DNA of 21,693 bases, from NCBI GenBank assembly GCA_002344075.1, contig DDTM01000016.1, positions 1 through 21,693 on the forward strand. Reading direction: 5' to 3'. The translations under genes were made by a program, and so were the position numbers. The notes beneath the pieces were generated by a model that was given only the letters and a program-made list of their open reading frames with translations, ran no database searches and was not told where the DNA came from. The stretch is from Bacteroidetes bacterium UBA2364 (GTDB lineage Bacteria; Bacteroidota; Rhodothermia; Rhodothermales; UBA2364). Positions 14,946-21,693 of this stretch are shown here, piece after piece (position 1 is the stretch's first letter; every line of letters starts with the position of its first letter).

Positions 14946-16898
14946 ATGTGTGGTATAACTGGCTATATCTCATTCCCAAGTATCCATCCTTCGATGGATG
15001 CTTTGTCTTCTGCTTTAGCGGAGCTACGTCATCGGGGTCCAGATGATTCTGGCCTTTTCCAGAATCACACATATGGGATTGGTCTTGCTCATACTCGTCT
15101 GTCTATTCTTGACCTATCGCCATCAGGGCATCAGCCTATGGTCAGCGACGATGGTCAAGTGGTGTTGGTATTTAATGGAGAGATATATAACTTCCGTGAA
15201 TTACGCATAGAACTTGAAGCACAAGGACATACTTTCCGAGGACATTCTGATACAGAGGTACTACTAAATTTCTATCTGGCTCAACGACAGTTAGAAAATG
15301 GCATCACTACCATGCTTCAAAGGCTGAATGGTATTTTTGCCTTTGCCTTGTGGGATACTGATCGCCAAGCCATGCTTATAGTACGGGATGCATTCGGTGT
15401 AAAACCACTCTACTATGCTACCAGCAATAATACGTTTGCTTTCGCTAGTGAGATTAAGGCTCTGAGGTATCTTTTACCCTCATATCATGAGAATGTTGGA
15501 AAGATAGACGTTGCTTCCATCAACAGATACCTCAGTTTTCTCTGGTGTCCCGGCGAAGGTACACCGACAAAAGGAGTTCGCAAACTCAACCCTGGAGAAG
15601 CCTTATGGGTTCAAGAAGGAAAAATAGTCGAACGTTTCACATGGTATCATCTTCCTGCATTCCGTATCGAAAGCCCCTCCTTTCTAACGCAAGCTGAAGC
15701 CATCCATGGTACAGAGTATTACCTTCGCCAAGCGACACATCGCCAAATGGTTGCTGATGTACCCATTGGCGCATTTCTGTCCGGCGGACTTGATTCCAGT
15801 AGTATCGTTGCCTTTGCGCGTGAACAAAATCCCAACATACACTGTTTTACCATCGAGGCAGCAGGCTCAGGCGAAGAAGGCATTAGTGATGACTTACCTT
15901 ATGCTCGCCGAGTAGCTAACTATCTGAATGTACCATTAGAAACTATTCGTATTGATGCAACTCGCATGGCAGAGGACTTATCCGCCATGGTCGCACAATT
16001 AGATGAACCACTGGCCGATCCAGCACCTTTAAATGTCCTATATATCTGTCAACGAGCAAGAGAACAAGGCGTCAAAGTACTCCTTTCTGGTCTTGGTGGC
16101 GATGACCTATTTACTGGTTATCGCCGCCACCGGGCACTGATAACGGAACGCTATTGGACATGGTTGCCACGCCCAATGCGTTTAGAATTAGAACGAATAA
16201 CCAGCACATTCAACCAACGACAAGTATTAGGTCGTCGGCTACGTAAACTGTTCAATGGCGCTTCACTTGATAATGATGAGCGGTTAGTCAATTATTTCCG
16301 TTGGATAGGGCGCAATGATTTAACAGCGCTTTACACACCCGAATTTCAAGCGGTACTCGGTTCTTCCAAAGCCGAAACACCGATGCTAGATTTTCTTGCC
16401 GAATTACCAGTTAACACCCATCCCCTTGAGCGAATGCTTGCCTTGGAACAAAGATTTTTTTTAACAGATCACAACATAGCTTATACAGATAAAATGTCAA
16501 TGGCAGCAGGTGTGGAAGTGCGTGTTCCCTTTCTTGACTTGGATTTGGTAGGATTCACAGCTAAAATCCCCCCCCATTTCAAACAACGTAATCATGAAGG
16601 CAAGTGGATTCTGAAAAAAGCTATGGAACCCTACCTACCCAAAGAGGTTATCTACCGCCCCAAATCCGGTTTTGGAGTTCCACTAAGACATTGGATGAAA
16701 GTTGAGTTACGTGATTTATTAGCTGATGTCTTGAGTGAACAGAGTTTACGCCGTAGAGGCTTGTTCGACCCCAAAAGTGTCCAACAGCTAATCCACGCCA
16801 ATGACAAAGGTAAAATTGACTCGAGCTATACCTTACTTTCTTTGATTTGCATTGAACTCTGGTGTCGAAAATTTATAGACAAATCCAATATTCAATAA
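14946..16898 (+). CDS. asnB: Asparagine synthase (glutamine-hydrolysing)
   Basis: AsnB makes asparagine from aspartate, ATP and glutamine. MCGITGY at the N-terminus exposes Cys2 after Met removal as the class II glutaminase nucleophile. RHRGPDDSG, RLSILDLSPSGHQPM, FNGEIYNF and GHSDTEVLL complete the glutaminase domain (about residues 1-215). The synthetase domain has the ATP PP-loop FLSGGLDSSSIVAF near residue 278, LLSGLGGDDLFTGY, and the C-terminal KWILKKAMEPYLPKEVIYRPKSGFGVPL. At 650 residues it belongs to the longer AsnB group, which also contains amidotransferases of surface polysaccharide clusters. No such genes are adjacent, so plain asparagine synthesis is the simpler reading. The AT-rich leader has no Shine-Dalgarno sequence. 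Confidence 0.95.
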   Translation: MCGITGYISFPSIHPSMDALSSALAELRHRGPDDSGLFQNHTYGIGLAHTRLSILDLSPSGHQPMVSDDGQVVLVFNGEIYNFRELRIELEAQGHTFRGHSDTEVLLNFYLAQRQLENGITTMLQRLNGIFAFALWDTDRQAMLIVRDAFGVKPLYYATSNNTFAFASEIKALRYLLPSYHENVGKIDVASINRYLSFLWCPGEGTPTKGVRKLNPGEALWVQEGKIVERFTWYHLPAFRIESPSFLTQAEAIHGTEYYLRQATHRQMVADVPIGAFLSGGLDSSSIVAFAREQNPNIHCFTIEAAGSGEEGISDDLPYARRVANYLNVPLETIRIDATRMAEDLSAMVAQLDEPLADPAPLNVLYICQRAREQGVKVLLSGLGGDDLFTGYRRHRALITERYWTWLPRPMRLELERITSTFNQRQVLGRRLRKLFNGASLDNDERLVNYFRWIGRNDLTALYTPEFQAVLGSSKAETPMLDFLAELPVNTHPLERMLALEQRFFLTDHNIAYTDKMSMAAGVEVRVPFLDLDLVGFTAKIPPHFKQRNHEGKWILKKAMEPYLPKEVIYRPKSGFGVPLRHWMKVELRDLLADVLSEQSLRRRGLFDPKSVQQLIHANDKGKIDSSYTLLSLICIELWCRKFIDKSNIQ

Positions 16899-17064
16899 GG
16901 ATCTTATATACTTGTAAAGCCTCAATTCAATTAAATTAGATTTTTAAAAGTACCTATTTTAAATTCTCCAAAACTGAGCGAACAGCATTTGAAAATAATT
17001 AAAAAAATGTCTAATCTTTTATCCCAAATTAAATTTAACATTTATTCGTTGAACATAAGACATA

Positions 17065-17164
17065 GGGTGCATTTCAAAAATATCAGTACCCATATTACTC
17101 ACACAGATTAAATAACATGTGAGTACATGTTTCTCTGCACTTTGAGAGGTTTTAAAATGCACCC
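17065..17164. mobile_element. 100-base MITE-like element with terminal inverted repeats and TA flanks
   Basis: GGGTGCATTTCAAAA (17065-17079) is repeated in inverted form as TTTTAAAATGCACCC (17150-17164), 14 of 15 positions matching. The element is exactly 100 bases and is flanked on both sides by TA (17063-17064 and 17165-17166), as expected for elements mobilised by IS630/Tc1-mariner transposases. It has no coding capacity. Inside is a hairpin, AACATGT GAGT ACATGTT (17114-17131). It sits 13 bases beyond the stop codon of the secreted-protein gene and could also serve as its 3' end. A related, decayed copy lies at 18799-18895. Confidence 0.6.
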
Positions 17165-17177
17165 TAATACATATGGC

Positions 17178-18590
17178 CTATTTTAACAATTGAATTTGTT
17201 TGGTAATGGAATAGTTTCCGGCAGTTATACGATAAAGATACGTGCCACTGGGTAAATGCCCCGCATCAAAGGTTACTTGGTGGCTTCCTGCTTCTTGGTA
17301 GAGACCATTCACCAATTTCGCCACTTCTCTTCCTTGTAGATTATACACCGAAATATGCACATTAGAGGCTTTTGATAAGGTATAACTAAATTTTGTACTC
17401 GGATTAAAAGGGTTGGGGTAAGTTTCACTCAATAAAGGGGCTGACTCTGCTGTTTTGTCACTTTGGCTGGCTTTGTTTTCAAACTCCATGACCAATTCAA
17501 CGATATTGCCCATTTCGTCACCCACCGGATTTACAATTTTACCAATAAGGATATCATCAATAGTAATGTCTATTAAATCTTCTATCAACTCCCCTACAGG
17601 GCACACAATACCACCTAAGTCTTCTATATCTATCAGATCAATAATTCCTAATTCCCCGCCGCCTTCACCTTCAACTTTTGCTATACCGTCCAGTATATCT
17701 GTCTCAATAGTATGAAAATCTTCTTCTTCCACATCATCTGGACGGATAAATTGAGCAGCAGTACAGGCTCCGTCGTTCTTTGTTAGCAAGAAAACATCCT
17801 TATAGATCACCGCCTTTCGAGATGGATCGGAAGTACAACACCCACCGTCTCCACATTGTATCATAGGTTTGAATGTTTTTATGATACGCCCCAGATGGGC
17901 TTCTCCATTTTGTACGGTATAGTGCCCTTTTTCTATCGCCAACAAAGTGTGTATATCTAAAAGAAGGGTTTTGGTACGGCCCACTTCTAAAATATCCGTA
18001 TTATATGGAATATTTTGAATGAGAATATGATCGTCTTTTCGTAAAATCGCAACATTCGAAAAATCGCTTGGATTTACGAAAACATTTTTCCACCATTCTT
18101 TATCACTTGGCCGTTTAACTATACCCAATGAACCTGAGCCATAGAATTTACCCGCAGGGCCACAAGGAACCCGTTCCCAATTTGGTGCATAATAACGCCA
18201 CCATTTTTCGTACTCTTCATCGCTACGGGCATAGCCAATATAACAGTACTGTTGATCTGCATATACTTTCATAATCCATTCGATAATACTCATGCCATCT
18301 ATCAAGGTGGAACCATTCACATATCCACGACCAGCAGGGCTGAGGCGCCTTGGATCAATATCACCTGTCCAAAAAGGATCCACACAAAAATGTCCTGGAC
18401 TTTTTGGACTAACTGTTCGCATAAAGATCAAGTACTTTTTACAAGGCACTGGCGGAGGAGGGATAGGGGGATCGCCAGAATTTCCACCCGAATTAAACAC
18501 GGCTCCTTGTGCAAGAAGGCTTTGGAAAGCAAATACAAATAAGCCAATAAAAGAACTTATTTTAGGAAAAGAAAAGGTTCTTGGTGACAT
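17178..18590 (-). CDS. Secreted protein of unknown function with type IX sorting domain
   Basis: A 470-residue secreted protein. MSPRTFSFPKISSFIGLFVF with following LLAQ is a signal peptide of about 27 residues. A Gly/Asn then Pro-rich spacer (GDPPIPPPPVPC) leads to a Cys- and Trp/Tyr-rich globular part that I do not recognise. An acidic, Ile/Leu-rich segment follows (about residues 295-380), in which PVG-containing units recur. The last 85 residues are a type IX sorting domain: SETYPNPFNPSTKFSYTLS, VHISVYNLQGREV, LPSGTYLYRI and a basic end. The protein should therefore cross the outer membrane by type IX secretion and be released or anchored. The start at 18590 is fixed by an AAGGAG seven bases upstream, the only good Shine-Dalgarno sequence in this window; an upstream in-frame codon at 18632 lies before it. 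Confidence 0.85.
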   Translation of the reverse strand: MSPRTFSFPKISSFIGLFVFAFQSLLAQGAVFNSGGNSGDPPIPPPPVPCKKYLIFMRTVSPKSPGHFCVDPFWTGDIDPRRLSPAGRGYVNGSTLIDGMSIIEWIMKVYADQQYCYIGYARSDEEYEKWWRYYAPNWERVPCGPAGKFYGSGSLGIVKRPSDKEWWKNVFVNPSDFSNVAILRKDDHILIQNIPYNTDILEVGRTKTLLLDIHTLLAIEKGHYTVQNGEAHLGRIIKTFKPMIQCGDGGCCTSDPSRKAVIYKDVFLLTKNDGACTAAQFIRPDDVEEEDFHTIETDILDGIAKVEGEGGGELGIIDLIDIEDLGGIVCPVGELIEDLIDITIDDILIGKIVNPVGDEMGNIVELVMEFENKASQSDKTAESAPLLSETYPNPFNPSTKFSYTLSKASNVHISVYNLQGREVAKLVNGLYQEAGSHQVTFDAGHLPSGTYLYRITAGNYSITKQIQLLK

Positions 18591-18597
18591 ATCACTA

Positions 18598-18603
18598 CTC
18601 CTT
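18598..18603 (-). promoter_or_regulatory. Strong Shine-Dalgarno sequence of the secreted-protein gene
   Basis: AAGGAG on the minus strand, seven bases before the ATG at 18590. No other start in this window has a comparable site, so it decides the start codon and sets this gene apart. Confidence 0.75.
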
Positions 18604-18739
18604 ATATAAATAGTTATAGAAAAAATGAACACCAGAATATACTTATTATGCGGATTATATGAAAGGAAAAAAATCTCTTGAATTGCAAACTATATTCTCT
18701 TAATAACAGAAAATATTCTCTCAATTATTTAATCTAAAA

Positions 18740-18767
18740 TAGCCGCCTTAAAAAATTAAAGCGGCTA
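18740..18767 (-). terminator. Intrinsic terminator of the kinase-regulator-lipoprotein unit
   Basis: TAGCCGC (18740-18746) pairs with GCGGCTA (18761-18767); after one mismatch the stem continues with TTAA/TTAA. On the minus strand TTTTAGATT follows. It lies about 80 bases beyond the lipoprotein stop and separates that gene from the secreted-protein gene. Confidence 0.65.
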
Positions 18768-18798
18768 CTATCATATTATTAGCGCAATATTAATCTGT

Positions 18799-18895
18799 GG
18801 TGTATTTCAAAAATACCAACGTCTATACTGTGCATATAGACTAAACAGTTAATCTATAGAAGGAGAACCAAATTTCAAACCTGTGAGGTCTTGAA
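18799..18895. repeat. Decayed second copy of the 100-base repeat
   Basis: 18799-18847 matches 17066-17114 without gaps at 34 of 49 positions, and 14 of the 15 differences are transitions. The right end is recognisable as GAGGTCTTGAAAATAC (18885-18900 region) against GAGGTTTTAAAATGC in the first copy, six bases further out. GTATTTCAA at the left and its approximate inverse at the right are the remnants of the terminal repeats. This copy contains a perfect hairpin GTCTATA CTGTGCA TATAGAC (18821-18841). It overlaps the stop codon and the last codons of the lipoprotein gene. Confidence 0.5.
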
Positions 18896-19922
18896 AATAC
18901 GAAGTTTCAACCGCAAACTTGAACGGTAAGTTCCTATACTTATAGCCTGCAATACCAACCTCAACTCCCATATTGATGGTGATGGCTGAAATTATAATTT
19001 GAGGCTGTTTGATATTTGTCGGGTTCTCTTGGTCAAGAATAGGACGGAAATCAAACCTAATATGAGAGAACTCGACATCATCCATTTGGGCAACATGTTT
19101 TTGGAGTAACGTATTGGAAGTGCTTGATTGTTTTACATTCCAGCAACTCCAATCGAGAGACCAATTAGCAATTGACGAGGGGGCACAAATTTTCTGTTTG
19201 GCAGTAGCTGCAACACCTTGGTGCTTTGACAATGATTTTTTTTGCCATAGATAAAGAGATTCTAAAGTTGAAAACTGCTCGCATATATCAATTTCTTCTT
19301 GCGATCCAACGCATTCTCCAAAGTCAAAATTAAATATGTCTTTAATACCTGATGCGAGTTCAGAACGATTAACACGTTTATGGAACAGTGGTTTTTCAAA
19401 ATCAGTTTTTTGATCTACTACTGTCACGAGTACATCATGAAAAGGCTTATTACTTGCAAGAAATTGTACACGGGTTGAATAGCCTTCTAATGTTTTCTCT
19501 ATCGAAGATTGTGCTACTTCTTGAGACAATCCATCTAATTCATATGAATTAAAAATTGCTCCAATGGGTAAATTGGATAGTGGGTTTGAGAGTTCTAGAT
19601 GTGCAATTGCCCTATTTCCGTCAGATATTATCGCTACACCATGTGACAATTGTAGCGGAAAACTCCCATTACGTTTAGGTTTTATTTCCATCGGAAAATG
19701 ACCATTGGTAGTAGTAACTGATGAGGTAGAATCAATAGCAGTTTGGATATTCCATGCTTTAGGGACTATGGTCTCAAGTTCACTCACCGCTAAAAGGAGT
19801 TTATCCGAAGTCCATTGTGTTTTGCTTAATGAATTAGAGGTGGCATCGTTTTGGTAATCACATCCCAATAAGCTTAGGAAATTCATAACAAATAAAATGC
19901 GTAACAAGTATCCTGATTTCAT
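18849..19922 (-). CDS. Lipoprotein of unknown function in a two-component operon
   Basis: A 357-residue predicted lipoprotein: MKSGYLLRILFVMNFLSLLGC is a signal peptide with Cys21 in the lipobox, followed by an Asn/Ser/Thr-rich tether. I recognise no domain. The mature part is mixed alpha/beta with several Cys (GECVGSQEEIDICEQ, then KICAPSS and WSLDWSCWNV) and a beta-rich end (IIISAITINMGVEVGIAGYKY). It starts 52 bases after the response-regulator stop on the same strand, and a terminator follows, so it is probably co-transcribed with kinase and regulator. A role as sensed or controlled envelope component is inferred from context. The last codons overlap a decayed repeat that may have supplied the stop codon. 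Confidence 0.7.
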   Translation of the reverse strand: MKSGYLLRILFVMNFLSLLGCDYQNDATSNSLSKTQWTSDKLLLAVSELETIVPKAWNIQTAIDSTSSVTTTNGHFPMEIKPKRNGSFPLQLSHGVAIISDGNRAIAHLELSNPLSNLPIGAIFNSYELDGLSQEVAQSSIEKTLEGYSTRVQFLASNKPFHDVLVTVVDQKTDFEKPLFHKRVNRSELASGIKDIFNFDFGECVGSQEEIDICEQFSTLESLYLWQKKSLSKHQGVAATAKQKICAPSSIANWSLDWSCWNVKQSSTSNTLLQKHVAQMDDVEFSHIRFDFRPILDQENPTNIKQPQIIISAITINMGVEVGIAGYKYRNLPFKFAVETSYFQDLTGLKFGSPSID

Positions 19923-19974
19923 AATTTTAGCAAAATTTTAAAAATTTTATAAAGAAAAAATGGTAGGTGTTTTT

Positions 19975-20916
19975 TTATATCAAAGTTAGTTCGTATGTTT
20001 TGGAAAGCTCCCATTCTTGCGCCCAAATAAGCGCCTCAACAGTGGATTCCACTTCCAGTTCTTTAAATATTCGTGGCAAGATGTCGCGCCGGAACCGGCC
20101 TTCTTGGCGCTTAAGTATGAGACTTAATTTTTCTTCAGGAGATAGTTCTAATGCCGATACTGTGATAAACCCTGTTCTGCCGCCTGTAAGCAATACTTGT
20201 TTACGCACTGAAGACAGAATAGACCAATACTTAGTATGAATAATATTTTTGGAAATAGTAGAAAAATCCTTAAACAAGATATCATATACACTTTTTTCAT
20301 TTCTTTTATTTGTGGGTATATCTTCGGGTAACAAATATCTTGCACGCTTAATATCTTGTAGTATGATTCCCGATTGAATTGCTAAGTGACATATTACTGC
20401 ATAACCAGCAAGACGAATGCTATTCGTAAATCCTTTTGATAAGCGATGTAAAGTCTCAATTTCTTCTTCTGAAAGGGTATAAAAATTACGAAAATCCCTG
20501 TTTATTAAAATATCAACACATTCCGGAGAGTAGAAGCCCGTTCGACCAGCTGCAATTCCTTGTACAGCTCTTTTTATAAGTGTCTTCTCTTCATTCTTGT
20601 GTAAAATACCTTCTACAAGGCCTTTAAATGGTAATACAAATCCAGCTTCATGAACTAAGCCCGATAAAATCAATATCTTAACAGGAATGTTATTAGATTT
20701 TATATACTTCACCACTTCCGTCCCATAGCGCCCGTTTCCCAAATCAACATCCAAAATAACAAGTTGGACATCATGCTTATGGTTTTCAATGGCTTTTATA
20801 GCACCTGAAACATTGGTTGCAGTTGCTCTTACTTTTATCTTAGAGTCTATAAAATAAGAGCAACATGTTTCCAAAAAGGCTCCGTCATCTATAATGATTA
20901 TATTAATATCTTCCAT
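19975..20916 (-). CDS. Response regulator with NarL-like receiver and divergent, possibly duplicated output half
   Basis: A 313-residue response regulator. The receiver domain (about 1-122) is complete: acidic pair D10/D11, phosphoacceptor D56 in LVILDVDLG, switch S85 in ILILSG, and K107 in ILHKNEE. The output half is about 190 residues, much longer than the usual 60-70. At 124-165 there is a linker GRTGFYS and TLSEEEIETLHRLSKGFTN, which looks like the start of a LuxR-type HTH, but the second helix does not continue normally. Near 245 GRTGF recurs, followed by LSPEEKLSLILKRQEGRFRR and DILPRIFKELEVESTVEAL, a degenerate but complete LuxR-like HTH. The kinase gene ends eight bases upstream. DNA binding is likely; the target genes are unknown, with the lipoprotein and secreted protein as candidates. 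Confidence 0.82.
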   Translation of the reverse strand: MEDINIIIIDDGAFLETCCSYFIDSKIKVRATATNVSGAIKAIENHKHDVQLVILDVDLGNGRYGTEVVKYIKSNNIPVKILILSGLVHEAGFVLPFKGLVEGILHKNEEKTLIKRAVQGIAAGRTGFYSPECVDILINRDFRNFYTLSEEEIETLHRLSKGFTNSIRLAGYAVICHLAIQSGIILQDIKRARYLLPEDIPTNKRNEKSVYDILFKDFSTISKNIIHTKYWSILSSVRKQVLLTGGRTGFITVSALELSPEEKLSLILKRQEGRFRRDILPRIFKELEVESTVEALIWAQEWELSKTYELTLI

Positions 20917-20924
20917 ATAATATA

Positions 20925-21693
20925 TTATATTTTATGGTTACTAGGAAAGGTAACAATAATGAAAGTCCCTTTTCCTTTTTTGGATTCTATGGTAAATTTT
21001 GCGCCAATCGAAGAAGACCTAAATTGCATATTGGCAATTCCTGTATGTTGTTGTTTAACGTAATACGATAAATCTTTAGGTACTAAAAAACCTATTCCAT
21101 TATCCTCAATATATAAATTATTTATATTATTATTCTCCAAAAATTTAATCTGAATATGATTTGATTTTCCATGTAAAACACTATTCCCAATAGCCTCTTG
21201 TAATATTCTAAAAAGTTGTATGCCCAGCTTAGGATCGAGTTGTGGATCTCCTTGAAAATTTAGATCAATTTTAATACCAGGGTGGTGCATCCTAAGTTCT
21301 TCAATATAAGATTCAACAGTACTTTTGAAGCCAATTAAGTGTATTGGAGGCGAAATATCACGATAAATATCATGCGCTTTATTCGCCATATAAATTATTT
21401 GTTCAGATGATTTACGAAGTATTGAATGTAGTTTAGGAACTAATCTAATTGCATCATCCTCAGGAATTTCTGATTCCAAGTCTTTAATAACTTTTTTGGG
21501 CAAATTTTTGGCAAGGCCTTTTAAAGGGTTGATCACTACATCGTGCAAGTTACTACCCCTTTTACGGAACCCATCTTCAAGCTCGTGTAGGAGAATCAAT
21601 CTAAGTTTTTGTTCTTTTTTATATTTTATTTTAAGATTTATATATAGTACTACAAAAAATACTATTAACAAATGAGGGCCAAATAGATTTAAG
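20925..21693 (-). CDS. Sensor histidine kinase, NarX/DesK type (5' part beyond window)
   Basis: The C-terminal 248 or more residues of a sensor kinase. A membrane helix (LLIVFFVVLYINLKI) is followed by a charged coil, a HisKA_3-type dimerisation helix with the phospho-acceptor His in NLHDVVINPLKGL, and a GHKL ATPase domain with N box ILQEAIGNSVLHGKS, G1 DNGIGF and G2 GIANMQFRSSSIGAKF. The frame stays open to the window edge (residues LNLFGPHL before the helix), and the only in-window start would be a TTG inside the helix, so the true N-terminus with the sensing part lies outside. The response-regulator gene follows after eight bases and is the obvious phosphotransfer partner. Confidence 0.88.
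   Translation of the reverse strand, partial: LNLFGPHLLIVFFVVLYINLKIKYKKEQKLRLILLHELEDGFRKRGSNLHDVVINPLKGLAKNLPKKVIKDLESEIPEDDAIRLVPKLHSILRKSSEQIIYMANKAHDIYRDISPPIHLIGFKSTVESYIEELRMHHPGIKIDLNFQGDPQLDPKLGIQLFRILQEAIGNSVLHGKSNHIQIKFLENNNINNLYIEDNGIGFLVPKDLSYYVKQQHTGIANMQFRSSSIGAKFTIESKKGKGTFIIVTFPSNHKI

Noticed and set aside
1..21693. CRISPR arrays, tRNA or rRNA genes
   Set aside because: No regularly spaced repeats and no tRNA- or rRNA-like segments were seen on reading both strands of the intergenic regions.

Overview
The window looks like chromosomal DNA of a Bacteroidota-type (FCB group) bacterium. A lineage near Rhodothermota/Balneolota is my best guess. The evidence is a secreted protein with a C-terminal type IX secretion sorting domain of the YPNPFNPST...LPSGTYLYRI kind, several lipoproteins with short lipoboxes, a membrane-anchored AraC-type regulator, a coenzyme-B12-dependent ribonucleotide reductase, and start codons that almost never have a Shine-Dalgarno sequence. 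The organism is inferred, not proven.

Region 1 (about 1-10.3 kb) is dense, ordinary housekeeping DNA of moderate GC. A phosphodiester-glycosidase-like lipoprotein on the minus strand is divergent from a membrane-anchored AraC regulator. Then, on the plus strand, come gatC with a large YfhO-type membrane protein, gcvH, metG, an NAD-dependent epimerase and a small lipoprotein. Clear intrinsic terminators follow the YfhO-type gene and gcvH. A small PspC-domain protein lies on the minus strand and ends with its own terminator.

Region 2 (10.4-13.8 kb) holds nrdJ on the minus strand with a strong terminator. Its 446-base upstream region has no convincing gene. It carries two TTGTCCACA (DnaA-box-like) direct repeats 22 bases apart, a plus-strand intrinsic terminator with no gene in front of it, and a perfect 12-base inverted repeat enclosing the whole stretch.

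Region 3 (13.8-16.9 kb) holds a compact plus-strand cluster of three small genes: two tandem paralogous membrane proteins and one soluble conserved hypothetical. asnB (glutamine-hydrolysing asparagine synthetase) follows.

Region 4 (16.9 kb to the end) is visibly AT-richer and lies entirely on the minus strand. In transcription order it holds a sensor histidine kinase (cut by the window edge), a response regulator with an unusual output half, a lipoprotein of unknown function, a terminator, and a secreted protein with a type IX sorting domain. A repeat follows each of the last two genes. The copy after the secreted protein is a neat 100-base element with 15-base terminal inverted repeats and flanking TA dinucleotides (MITE-like). 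The copy after the lipoprotein is decayed and seems to run into the gene's 3' end. This signalling plus surface-protein module is the most likely place for something undescribed.
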